The notes below the pieces were generated by a model that saw nothing but the letters and a program-made list of their open reading frames with translations, was not told the DNA's origin and made no database searches. Both the position numbers and the translations under genes were made by a program. A stretch of DNA of 6,876 nucleotides, taken from positions 1 through 6,876 of the forward strand of contig JAURNB010000059.1 in the NCBI GenBank assembly GCA_030830415.1, read 5' to 3'. Source of the DNA: Acidimicrobiales bacterium. Its GTDB lineage: Bacteria; Actinomycetota; Acidimicrobiia; Acidimicrobiales; Ilumatobacteraceae. Of the stretch, positions 1 to 5,886 are shown one piece after another (the stretch's first letter is position 1; each line of letters starts with the position of its first letter).

Positions 1-2154
1 CCTTTCTCGTTGCGCCATCCATTGATCGCGTTCCACGGAAACTACGGTTCACCCGACTTCGGTCCAGCCGCTAGCCGTTATACCGAATGTCGTCTACACC
101 CACTCGCCATGCACCTGTTGGCCGACATCGACGAAAACACCGTTGACATGATTGCCAACTACGACGGAACAACTGAAGAACCAACAGTTCTTCCTGCACG
201 TTTCCCGAACTTGTTAGTAAACGGCAGCCAAGGCATTGCTGTGGGTATGGCCACCAGCATTCCGCCACACAACATGGGCGAAGTCATCGACGCAACACTT
301 GCACTCATCGAGAACCCCGAGGCAACCGCCGACGATCTCATGAAGCATGTGAAAGGCCCCGACTTCCCAACAGGCGGAGTCATCCTTGGCCGCTCCGGTA
401 TTTACGATGCATTTCGCACAGGGCGCGGCAGCATCAAAGTACGCGCGAAGGCAAGCATTGAAGAAGGCCGCCGTGGCCAAATGCAAATTCTCGTTACCGA
501 ACTTCCGTACCAAACCAGTTGCTCAGCAGTAGCCGGACGCATTCAAGAACTTGTTGACACCGGAAACCTCGACGGCATCGCCGACGTGAACGACAACTCT
601 TCTGGTGGCAAGACCGAACTCATCATCACCTTGAAGCGCGATGCGAATGCAAACGTGGTGTTGAACAACTTGTTCAAACTCACGCAATTGCAAACAAGTT
701 TCCCAGTGAACATGGTTGCCTTGGTCGACGGCGTGCCGCGCACTATCAACTTGAAGCAAGCCCTCGAGGGTTACATTGCTCACCAAATAGACGTCATCAC
801 ACGTCGTTCACAGTTCCGCCTCGACAAAGCACGCGACCGCCAACACATTTTGGAAGGCCGCTTAAAGGCGCTCAATGTTATTGACGCCATTATCAAGCTC
901 ATCCGCGGTAGCGATGATGCTGGTAGTGCAAAAGAAGCCTTGATGGCAAAGCCTTACGAGTTCTCTGAGCGTCAAGCGATTGACATTCTCGATATGCAGT
1001 TGCGTCAACTCACCAAGTTGTCACGCATTGACATTGAAAAAGAAATTGAAGAACTCAATGCCCGCATTAAAGAACTTGAAGAAATTCTCAACAACCCTGT
1101 TGTGTTGCGCGCATTAATTTCCAAAGAACTTGCCGAAGTAAAAGCAAAGTTTGCGACACCTCGCGTGTGCCAAATTATTGCCGACACTGGCGAAATGAGC
1201 ATTGAAGATCTCGTCGACGATAAAGAGTTGGTTATCGTGATGACCAACGCTCAATACGTGAAAGCAGTTCCTGCATCATCGTTCCGCACACAAAGCCGCG
1301 GCGGGCGTGGTGTTGCTGGCGCAAAGATGAAAACTGACGACATCGTCAAGCACGTCATCTTTACAACGTCGCATGCGTACTTGCTGTTCTTCTCGAACAG
1401 AGGCCGTGTGTACCGTTTACGCGCGGTCGATATTCCCGAACGCGAACGTACGGCAAAGGGCATTCCTATTGTCAACTTGTTGCCGTTGCAACCAGGCGAA
1501 AACATTCAAGCCATCATCGACACACGTGAGTTCCCAGGCGAGCGCAACTTGTTCTTTGCTACCAAGCAAGGTCAAGTAAAAAAGACCGCGTTCAATGAAT
1601 ACGACTCCAGTCGTCGCGATGGTCTCATCGCGCTCAACTTGCGTCCACACGATGAACTCGTGCGCGTGATTGAAACGTCGGGCACCGACGACATCTTCAT
1701 GGTGGCGCGCAGTGGTCAAACCATTCGTTTCAGCGAAGAAGATGTGCGCCCGATGGGACGTGCGGCAGCTGGAGTACGCGGAATGAAGCTGAAACCCGGT
1801 GACGAAGTGGTGTCGTGTGACCTTGCACGCGACGACGCGGCCATTCTCATTGTCACCGACTCGGGTTATGGCAAGCGCACGCAAATTGACAAGTTCAATA
1901 CGCAAGGCCGCGGTGGACAAGGTGTCATTGGCATCAAGCTCACCAGCAAAAAAGGCCACGTCGCAGCAGCGTTCATGGTGGGTATCGACGACGACATCGT
2001 TGCGGTGTCGTCGGGCGGCGTCACCATCCGTATGGCAGTGAAAGAAATTTCCAGCCAAGGCCGTGAAGCAACAGGTGTGCGCGTGATGAGCCTCGACGAA
2101 GGCCAAAGCGTGGCGTCCGTTGCACTCATCTTGGCAACTGACGACGAAGAGTAA
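1..2154 (+). CDS. gyrA: DNA gyrase subunit A, 5'-truncated by the window edge
   Basis: GyrA is the breakage-reunion subunit of gyrase, which with GyrB introduces negative supercoils into DNA using ATP. The frame is open from base 1 (Pro-Phe-Ser-Leu-Arg). By remembered alignment this corresponds to about residue 95 of E. coli GyrA, so the start and the quinolone-resistance region lie outside; 717 codons remain. The catalytic tyrosine is in RYTE, codon 79-81. Further GyrA hallmarks follow: NYDGTTEEP, LPARFPNLLVNGS, GIAVGMATSIPPHN, GPDFPTGG, YRTGRG-like FRTGRG, and the tower/coiled-coil run near ARDRQHILEG. The C-terminal DNA-wrapping beta-pinwheel starts near base 1190. It carries the GyrA box QSRGGRG (1291-1311) and a second box-like repeat TQGRGGQG (1900-1923). 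The protein ends in a very short acidic tail (DDEE), unlike the long tail of E. coli. The neighbouring DUF3566 gene and tRNA-Ile support gyrA rather than a topoisomerase IV paralogue. Confidence 0.97.
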   Translation, partial: PFSLRHPLIAFHGNYGSPDFGPAASRYTECRLHPLAMHLLADIDENTVDMIANYDGTTEEPTVLPARFPNLLVNGSQGIAVGMATSIPPHNMGEVIDATLALIENPEATADDLMKHVKGPDFPTGGVILGRSGIYDAFRTGRGSIKVRAKASIEEGRRGQMQILVTELPYQTSCSAVAGRIQELVDTGNLDGIADVNDNSSGGKTELIITLKRDANANVVLNNLFKLTQLQTSFPVNMVALVDGVPRTINLKQALEGYIAHQIDVITRRSQFRLDKARDRQHILEGRLKALNVIDAIIKLIRGSDDAGSAKEALMAKPYEFSERQAIDILDMQLRQLTKLSRIDIEKEIEELNARIKELEEILNNPVVLRALISKELAEVKAKFATPRVCQIIADTGEMSIEDLVDDKELVIVMTNAQYVKAVPASSFRTQSRGGRGVAGAKMKTDDIVKHVIFTTSHAYLLFFSNRGRVYRLRAVDIPERERTAKGIPIVNLLPLQPGENIQAIIDTREFPGERNLFFATKQGQVKKTAFNEYDSSRRDGLIALNLRPHDELVRVIETSGTDDIFMVARSGQTIRFSEEDVRPMGRAAAGVRGMKLKPGDEVVSCDLARDDAAILIVTDSGYGKRTQIDKFNTQGRGGQGVIGIKLTSKKGHVAAAFMVGIDDDIVAVSSGGVTIRMAVKEISSQGREATGVRVMSLDEGQSVASVALILATDDEE
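1291..1311 (+). other. GyrA box (QSRGGRG) in the gyrase DNA-wrapping domain
   Basis: The codons read Gln-Ser-Arg-Gly-Gly-Arg-Gly. In known gyrases this seven-residue motif (consensus QRRGGKG) in the first pinwheel blade is required for DNA wrapping and supercoiling, and it separates gyrase from topoisomerase IV. Here Ser replaces the first basic residue and Arg replaces Lys. The core RGG and last Gly are intact, so gyrase function is expected. Confidence 0.85.
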
Positions 2155-2162
2155 ATCTTTCC

Positions 2163-2435
2163 GTGTTCAGTGTGCTCACTTGCGGTGTTCTTGTTGCCAT
2201 GGTGCTCAACGTGTTGGGCACTCATGGTGCACACACGATGGAACGCACACGGGCCCATATTGCAGCCGATGCTGCGGCACTTGCCGCAGTGAGTTTGGGT
2301 GAAGAGGGCGCTGCGCACTTAGCAAGGGCAAACGGCGCCGACCTGATTTCCTTTCGTCGCCTTGGCCCTCTCTTGCAATCAGTTGAGGTATGGGTGCAAT
2401 ACGGGCGTGAACGAGCCGTGAGTTACGCGCAATGA
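2163..2435 (+). CDS. small TadE-like (Rv3654c-type) membrane protein
   Basis: This 90-residue protein has one N-terminal hydrophobic segment (about residues 3-20, FSVLTCGVLVAMVLNVLG). A short extracytoplasmic part follows, containing RAHIAADAAALAAV, then an ANGADLI segment and a VEVWVQYGRERA end. This layout matches, from memory, the actinobacterial TadE-like family typified by M. tuberculosis Rv3654c (motif like R.R.Q.AAD.AALAA, then short beta strands). Members are usually found beside a DEAD/H helicase and tad pilus genes; none is present here. The GTG start is the first start codon after an in-frame stop at 2139 and keeps the membrane helix whole; the next ATG (2199) would remove most of it. 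The ribosome-binding site is weak (GAAGAG, 2146-2151). The gene starts 8 bases after the gyrA stop, so it is probably read from the gyrA transcript. Its function is unknown; a pilin-like or envelope role is an inference. Confidence 0.7.
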   Translation: MFSVLTCGVLVAMVLNVLGTHGAHTMERTRAHIAADAAALAAVSLGEEGAAHLARANGADLISFRRLGPLLQSVEVWVQYGRERAVSYAQ

Positions 2436-2463
2436 GGGCGCGATAGCGCCATAGACTGACCTC

Positions 2464-2892
2464 GTGGCTCGCCGTTCGCTCGAAAAATCCCTCACCCCCG
2501 CACCTCGCGTGCGCCGGGTCAACCGTGTGGTGCGCGACATCGACCCATGGAGCGTTTTCAAAGTCACCCTCGTTTTCCACTTCGCGCTCTATGTGATGGT
2601 CCTCATTTCCAGTATTTTGATCTGGAACGTGGCCAATGCAACGGGCACGGTCGACAACGTCGAGCGCTTTATGGAATCTTTCGGATGGGACACTTTCCGC
2701 TTCGACGGGGGCCAAATCTTCCACAATTTGTGGATCCTGGGCCTCTTTTTGGTCTTTTTGCTCACCGGTCTTGCCGTGGTGATGGCAGCCGTCTTCAACC
2801 TCATCGCCGATTTGGTGGGGGGAGTGCGGGTTTCCGTCTTAGAAGAAGAAGTCGTTGCACGTGTGGTTGAGGGAAACCCCCTCGACCGTTAG
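2464..2892 (+). CDS. DUF3566 two-helix membrane protein
   Basis: The 142-residue product has a basic N-terminal tail (residues 1-25). The family-typical entry DIDPWSVFKVTLVFHFAL leads into helix 1 (about 31-56). A loop of about 30 residues (VERFMESFGWDTFRF) follows, then helix 2 (about 88-112) and the ending NLIADLVGGVRVSV. This is the DUF3566 pattern found next to gyrA in actinobacteria (M. tuberculosis Rv0007 is the comparison I have in mind), always just before tRNA-Ile. Its molecular role is not known. The start is a GTG with no clear Shine-Dalgarno sequence, 28 bases after the preceding stop; the conserved region begins well inside the ORF, so a somewhat later start cannot be excluded. 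The last codons contain a strong hairpin and promoter-like hexamers. Confidence 0.9.
   Translation: MARRSLEKSLTPAPRVRRVNRVVRDIDPWSVFKVTLVFHFALYVMVLISSILIWNVANATGTVDNVERFMESFGWDTFRFDGGQIFHNLWILGLFLVFLLTGLAVVMAAVFNLIADLVGGVRVSVLEEEVVARVVEGNPLDR
2865..2887 (+). other. strong stem-loop at the 3' end of the DUF3566 gene
   Basis: Bases 2865-2873 (GGTTGAGGG) pair with 2879-2887 (CCCTCGACC) over nine positions, with one G-U pair, closing a five-base loop AAACC. The hairpin ends three bases before the DUF3566 stop codon and 26 bases before the tRNA. No T-run follows, so it is not a standard intrinsic terminator. It could slow or process read-through RNA, or be incidental to coding sequence. Confidence 0.4.
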
Positions 2893-2895
2893 GCT
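2867..2895 (+). promoter_or_regulatory. possible promoter for tRNA-Ile
   Basis: TTGAGG (2867-2872) and TAGGCT (2890-2895) are separated by exactly 17 bases and resemble housekeeping -35 and -10 elements. Transcription would start near 2902, about 12 bases before the mature tRNA. The promoter would lie inside the end of the DUF3566 gene. The -35 hexamer also falls in the stem of the hairpin at 2865-2887. The call rests on pattern and spacing only. Confidence 0.4.
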
Positions 2896-2913
2896 TCACC
2901 ACCTGCAATGTGC

Positions 2914-2990
2914 GGGGCTATAGCTCAGTCGGTTAGAGCGCATCCCTGATAAGGATGAGGTCGCAAGTTCGATTCTTGCTAGCCCCACCA
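2914..2990 (+). tRNA. ileT: tRNA-Ile (anticodon GAU)
   Basis: The full cloverleaf can be drawn. The acceptor stem is GGGGCTA (2914-2920) with TAGCCCC (2980-2986). The D stem is GCTC/GAGC (2923-2926, 2936-2939). The anticodon stem is CATCC/GGATG with loop CTGATAA and anticodon GAT at 2948-2950. The variable loop has five bases. The T arm is GCAAG-TTCGATT-CTTGC (2963-2979). The discriminator is A2987, and CCA is encoded (2988-2990). GAU decodes AUC and AUU isoleucine codons. Many actinobacteria carry tRNA-Ala shortly after this gene; none is seen here. The last base of the CCA is also the first base of the next small ORF. Confidence 0.98.
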
Positions 2991-3121
2991 TGAAACTTTT
3001 CCGCCGTGCACTCCTCGCCCTAGGCGTGGCAGTCGGTATGGCCACCGCTTTGCGCATGAAGAGCAAAGGCGAAGTACCGCCCCAACAAGGCGGCTGGCGT
3101 GACATCACCCCCAACAAGTAG
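2990..3121 (+). CDS. 43-residue membrane mini-protein, DLW-39-like
   Basis: The ORF begins MKLFRRALLALGVAV: two basic residues and a hydrophobic helix (about residues 7-21). A basic patch (RMKSK), a PPQQGG linker and the end GGWRDITPNK follow. Shape, size and place resemble the actinobacterial DLW-39 family: about 40 residues, one N-terminal helix, and a conserved Trp followed by an acidic residue and Thr near the end, encoded close to gyrA and tRNA-Ile. The family match is a memory-based suggestion. The ATG uses the final A of the tRNA CCA. Reading upstream in frame there is a stop at 2921 and no usable start codon before 2990; GTG 3026 or ATG 3038 would cut into the helix. No Shine-Dalgarno sequence is visible, since the upstream bases are the T arm and acceptor stem. 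Expression would need unprocessed or leaderless RNA. Function unknown. Confidence 0.65.
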   Translation: MKLFRRALLALGVAVGMATALRMKSKGEVPPQQGGWRDITPNK

Positions 3122-3149
3122 CACGCATTTCGCGCAGCTTCTTACCCCA

Positions 3150-3155
3150 TAGGAT
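3150..3155 (+). promoter_or_regulatory. possible -10 element (TAGGAT) before the oxidoreductase gene
   Basis: TAGGAT fits the TANNNT form of an actinobacterial -10 element. A start about seven bases downstream (near 3162) would leave an almost leaderless message for the ATG at 3164. The best -35 candidate (TTTCGC, 3128-3133) is poor. The same bases supply AGGA (3151-3154), usable as a Shine-Dalgarno sequence nine bases before the ATG, so the two readings compete. Confidence 0.25.
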
Positions 3156-3163
3156 CACAGAAG

Positions 3164-4099
3164 ATGATTGTTGTAGTGGGAACCGGCATTGTTGGCACAC
3201 ATGCAGCCGACCTCTTGCGCAAGCGTGGGCATGATGTGCGCTCGGTGTCGCACAACACCATCAATGAAGTGAGCCCCGAGGAAACCGAAGTAGTGGTCTT
3301 GGCCCATGCTGGTCATCACGAGCGAGTGGCGCGCCGATTTTTGCAACACGGATGCTCGGTGGTGTCGGTGGGTGACGACTCGAAAGATGTGTTGTCATTA
3401 CTCGACCTGCAAAGCGAAGCCCTCAGCACTGGGCGCACACTGGTGGTGGGTGCCGCATGCTCCCCAGGTTTGTCGGGGTTGCTCGTGCATTACCTTGCGG
3501 CAAAATTCGATGAGTTCGACGAGATCCACATTGCCGTTCATGGCACCGCTGGCCCTGAATGCGCACGCCAACACCACCGTGTGTTGTCGGGAACTGCATT
3601 GGGGTGGCATGACGACGATTGGTTGAAGCGCCCGGCGGGAAGTGGCCGGGAATTGTGTTGGTTTCCTGAACCCATTGGCTCACGCGACTGCTATCGCGCC
3701 GACTTGGCCGATCCATTGTTGTTGAAGCACAGTTTTTCGCACGTGAATCGCATTAGTGCTCGCGTGTCGGCAACGCGCCGCGACCGTATTTTAGGACGCT
3801 TGCCGATGCTCATTCCGCCCCATATCGATGGCGACATGGGTGCGCTACGTGTAGAGCTACGCGGAGTGAAAAATGGTGAACGCAGTGTGGAAATTGCCGG
3901 TGCAGCACATCCAATGGGTCACATCGCTGGTGCAGTGGCCGCTGCAACTGCGCACGAAATTCTCCAGCGTGTCGGAACCGACGACGCCTTTGCACCCGGT
4001 GTCTTTGGTTTAGGTGCGCAAGAGTTACCGAATGGTGCGATTTTTAACACAGTCTTAGATTCTGGTGTGCGCGTACAACAGTTTTACGGCGTGCATTAA
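3164..4099 (+). CDS. Rossmann-fold oxidoreductase, saccharopine dehydrogenase-like
   Basis: The 311-residue protein opens with a beta strand and the dinucleotide-binding motif GTGIVG (G6, G8, G11), followed by helix HAADLLRKRGHDV. No acidic residue follows strand 2 (VRSVSHN), which hints at NADP rather than NAD; this is an inference. Strand VVVLAH (43-48), helix ERVARRFL and strand VVSVG complete a Rossmann-like domain. The segment VVGAACSPGLSGLLVHYLA (about 95-112) matches the PGLSNLL-like turn of saccharopine-dehydrogenase-type proteins. The second half would be the substrate and dimer domain. It is shorter than lysine-pathway saccharopine dehydrogenases (about 350-450 residues) and no lysine genes are near, so the true substrate is unknown. 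The ATG is the first start and has AGGA nine bases upstream. The gene is followed after 11 bases by a Fur-family gene, probably in the same transcript. Confidence 0.7.
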   Translation: MIVVVGTGIVGTHAADLLRKRGHDVRSVSHNTINEVSPEETEVVVLAHAGHHERVARRFLQHGCSVVSVGDDSKDVLSLLDLQSEALSTGRTLVVGAACSPGLSGLLVHYLAAKFDEFDEIHIAVHGTAGPECARQHHRVLSGTALGWHDDDWLKRPAGSGRELCWFPEPIGSRDCYRADLADPLLLKHSFSHVNRISARVSATRRDRILGRLPMLIPPHIDGDMGALRVELRGVKNGERSVEIAGAAHPMGHIAGAVAAATAHEILQRVGTDDAFAPGVFGLGAQELPNGAIFNTVLDSGVRVQQFYGVH

Positions 4100-4110
4100 A
4101 AAGGGCAATC

Positions 4111-4572
4111 ATGGCGCAGCATTCCCATACTCATGTCATCGATGAAGACATGGAAGCCGAAATCGCTCTTCGCTTACGAAAAGCAGATCAACGATTCACT
4201 CCTGCGCGCCGCGCATTAGTTGCGGCATTGGTTGCTGCGAAGGGGCCAATGGCTATTGCCGACATTTTGTTGGTGACGGAAAAGATGCCACAGAGTTCGG
4301 TGTATCGCAATCTCACGGTGTTGGAAAGCGTGGGCGTGGTGTCGCGCCTCATGAGCAACGATGAGTACGGTCGTTTTGAATTATCGGAAAACTTAATTGG
4401 TCATCATCACCATCTCATTTGCCAACAGTGTGGCGCGATGAGCGACTTCAATATTCCCCACGACATGGAACAACAACTCGATAGCACCTTGGCGCAACTT
4501 GCGTCAGCAAATGGTTTCACCCTTGAACATCACCGGTTAGACATCGTCGGAAAGTGCAGCGCGTGCAAATGA
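4111..4572 (+). CDS. Fur-family metalloregulator (Fur or Zur type)
   Basis: Fur proteins are metal-loaded dimeric repressors. The 153 residues show the usual order. A winged-helix DNA-binding domain (about 22-85) includes RFTPARRALVAAL and the recognition region PQSSVYRNLTVLESVGVVSRL, given here as two overlapping parts: PQSSVYRNLTV and LESVGVVSRL. The metal and dimer domain has GHHHHLICQQCG (His98-101, C104, C107) and the closing pair CSAC (C149, C152). Both CxxC pairs of the structural zinc site are therefore present. The protein stops right after the second pair, like actinobacterial Zur/FurB, but the sensed metal (Fe, Zn or other) cannot be decided. The N-terminus is His-rich (HSHTH, residues 4-8). 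AAGGG (4101-4105) sits five bases before the ATG and supports this start; ATG 4150 is an alternative. No AT-rich Fur-box palindrome is seen upstream. The stop overlaps the next start (ATGA). Confidence 0.93.
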   Translation: MAQHSHTHVIDEDMEAEIALRLRKADQRFTPARRALVAALVAAKGPMAIADILLVTEKMPQSSVYRNLTVLESVGVVSRLMSNDEYGRFELSENLIGHHHHLICQQCGAMSDFNIPHDMEQQLDSTLAQLASANGFTLEHHRLDIVGKCSACK

Positions 4573-5426
4573 AAAACATCGGGCCTATTCCGTGGTTGCC
4601 AGAAGGACGCATGGTGTCGGTGCCTCAACGTGGCGAATTTTTTGTGCGTCATTTCCAACACGCCGACCCCACTGCGCCAACGCTCTTGTTGTTGCACGGG
4701 TGGACCGCAAGTAGCGATGTGCAATTTTTTACTGCCTATGAAGAGTTAGCGCAGCACTATTCATTTGTTGGCATCGACCATCGCGGGCACGGCCGAGGTA
4801 TTCGACCCACACGAACCTTTTCACTCGAAGAGTGCGCCGACGATGCAGCAGCAGTGGTGCGTGCGCTCGGAATCAACAGGGTCATTACCGTTGGTTATTC
4901 CATGGGCGGCCCCATCAGTTTGTTTGTGGCACAACGCCACACAGAACTCGTGAGCGCAATGGTGTTGCAGGCAACATCGTTGGAATGGCGCGCAACAAAA
5001 CAAGAGCGTGCATTGTGGGCACTGATGCGCGGCGCGTCGCCGTTGTTGCGCCGGCTCAGCACACCACGGATCTTGCAAAGACGCTTGCTCGGAATGATGC
5101 CCAAAGTAGGCGAAGTGCGTTCTTATGTGCCGTGGCTCATCGGAGAAATTCGACGCAACGACGCATTTATTGTGAGCAAAGCCGGTGAGGCGCTTGGCAA
5201 ATACGACGCACGGCCATGGGCAAGGCAACTCAAGAAACCAACGGCGTATGTGTTGACCACAAACGACCAGTTAGTAAAAACTGAAAAGCAACAACAACTC
5301 ATTGAAACATTGAATGCACAGGTTGTGACCCTTGAAGGCGATCACTTTGTTACTTTGGGTCGCCCCGAGGCGTACAGCGCAGCTACTCGGGCTGCGGTGC
5401 AACTTGTGGAGCAACACGCTCGGTAA
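4569..5426 (+). CDS. alpha/beta hydrolase
   Basis: The 285-residue product has the alpha/beta-hydrolase fold. Strand TLLLLHGW holds the oxyanion-hole HGW (residues 43-45), followed by DHRGHGRG (70-77) and the nucleophile elbow GYSMGG with Ser111. A lid-like helical insert rich in Arg and Leu spans about 140-205. The probable acid is Asp233 in TTNDQL and the catalytic His is His259 in EGDHFV, so the triad is complete. Substrate and reaction are not predictable; esterase, lipase or ring-cleavage hydrolase are all possible. The ATG overlaps the Fur-gene stop in ATGA, suggesting translational coupling. An in-frame GTG at 4563 lies eight bases after GGAAAG (4549-4554) and could be the true start, adding two residues (GTG as Met, then Gln). 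The 3' end overlaps the convergent DUF1003 gene by 44 bases. Confidence 0.88.
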   Translation: MKNIGPIPWLPEGRMVSVPQRGEFFVRHFQHADPTAPTLLLLHGWTASSDVQFFTAYEELAQHYSFVGIDHRGHGRGIRPTRTFSLEECADDAAAVVRALGINRVITVGYSMGGPISLFVAQRHTELVSAMVLQATSLEWRATKQERALWALMRGASPLLRRLSTPRILQRRLLGMMPKVGEVRSYVPWLIGEIRRNDAFIVSKAGEALGKYDARPWARQLKKPTAYVLTTNDQLVKTEKQQQLIETLNAQVVTLEGDHFVTLGRPEAYSAATRAAVQLVEQHAR

Positions 5427-5886
5427 GTTCACCCACTGAGTCGACCAGTTTTTCTAAGTGGTCGCGCAATTCATCCATGGTGACCATGTCGGCAAGTGCC
5501 AAACGCACTGCAGCAAGTTCACGGGCAAGAAACTCGGTGTCGGCCTGTGTACGTGATGCAACGGAACGGTCGACTTCTGCTTGTTGGCGGTCGCGATCTT
5601 CTTGACGATTTTGTGCAAGCAAAATGAGTGGTGCTGCATATGCGGCCTGTAACGACAATGCCAAGGTGAGCACACCAAATGGGTTGGGGTCGAAGTGCCA
5701 ACTGTCTGGCGTCACAATGTTCCACGCAAGCCAGGCAACGCACAAGAAACTCTGGAACAGCAAAAAGCGAGCAGTACCTAATGTGCGGGCAATGGATTCA
5801 GAAAACTGACCAAATGCATCTGGTTCATAGCGCACACCAACGCGGCGCCGTTGACGTGGCAGTGAAATATCTTCGCGGCGTTTCAT
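5383..5886 (-). CDS. DUF1003 two-helix membrane protein
   Basis: The 167-residue protein begins with a basic, Arg-rich tail and has two membrane helices, at about 39-57 (RFLLFQSFLCVAWLAWNIV) and 70-91. Between them is the WHFDPNPFGVLTLALS segment, and after helix 2 comes APLILLAQNRQEDRDRQQAEVD. This FDPxPF ... SLQAAYAAP.I...QNRQ..RDR pattern is the DUF1003 signature. A long charged, coiled-coil-like tail (about 95-155) would lie in the cytoplasm, ending in a VAPQVAPQPE run. Function is unknown. The start is well supported: AGGTGG (read on this strand, plus-strand 5894-5899) lies seven bases before the ATG. That ATG overlaps the stop of the upstream MgtE-N/CBS gene as ATGA, so the two are probably co-translated. 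The last 14 codons plus stop overlap the end of the hydrolase gene on the other strand. Confidence 0.93.
   Translation of the reverse strand: MKRREDISLPRQRRRVGVRYEPDAFGQFSESIARTLGTARFLLFQSFLCVAWLAWNIVTPDSWHFDPNPFGVLTLALSLQAAYAAPLILLAQNRQEDRDRQQAEVDRSVASRTQADTEFLARELAAVRLALADMVTMDELRDHLEKLVDSVGELTERVAPQVAPQPE

Noticed and set aside
1417..2106. 229-codon minus-strand ORF opposite gyrA
   Set aside because: It lies wholly within conserved gyrA coding sequence and its His/Cys/Arg-rich product resembles no family.
2437..2450. Perfect five-pair hairpin GGCGC-GATA-GCGCC after the TadE-like stop codon
   Set aside because: The stem is short and no T-run follows, so it is not a convincing terminator; it could be chance in a G+C-rich gap.
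2896..3117. 73-codon minus-strand ORF across the tRNA, with residues like GLARIELATSSLSG
   Set aside because: This peptide is the well-known false translation of the antisense strand of a tRNA gene; the tRNA and the plus-strand mini-ORF explain the sequence.
3151..3158. AGGATCAC resembling the 3' end of 16S rRNA
   Set aside because: Only eight bases match by eye and there is no rRNA context; the bases are better read as a Shine-Dalgarno or -10 element.
3122..3163. Possible tRNA-Ala or terminator after the mini-ORF
   Set aside because: The 42-base gap is too short for a tRNA and has no stable hairpin followed by T residues.
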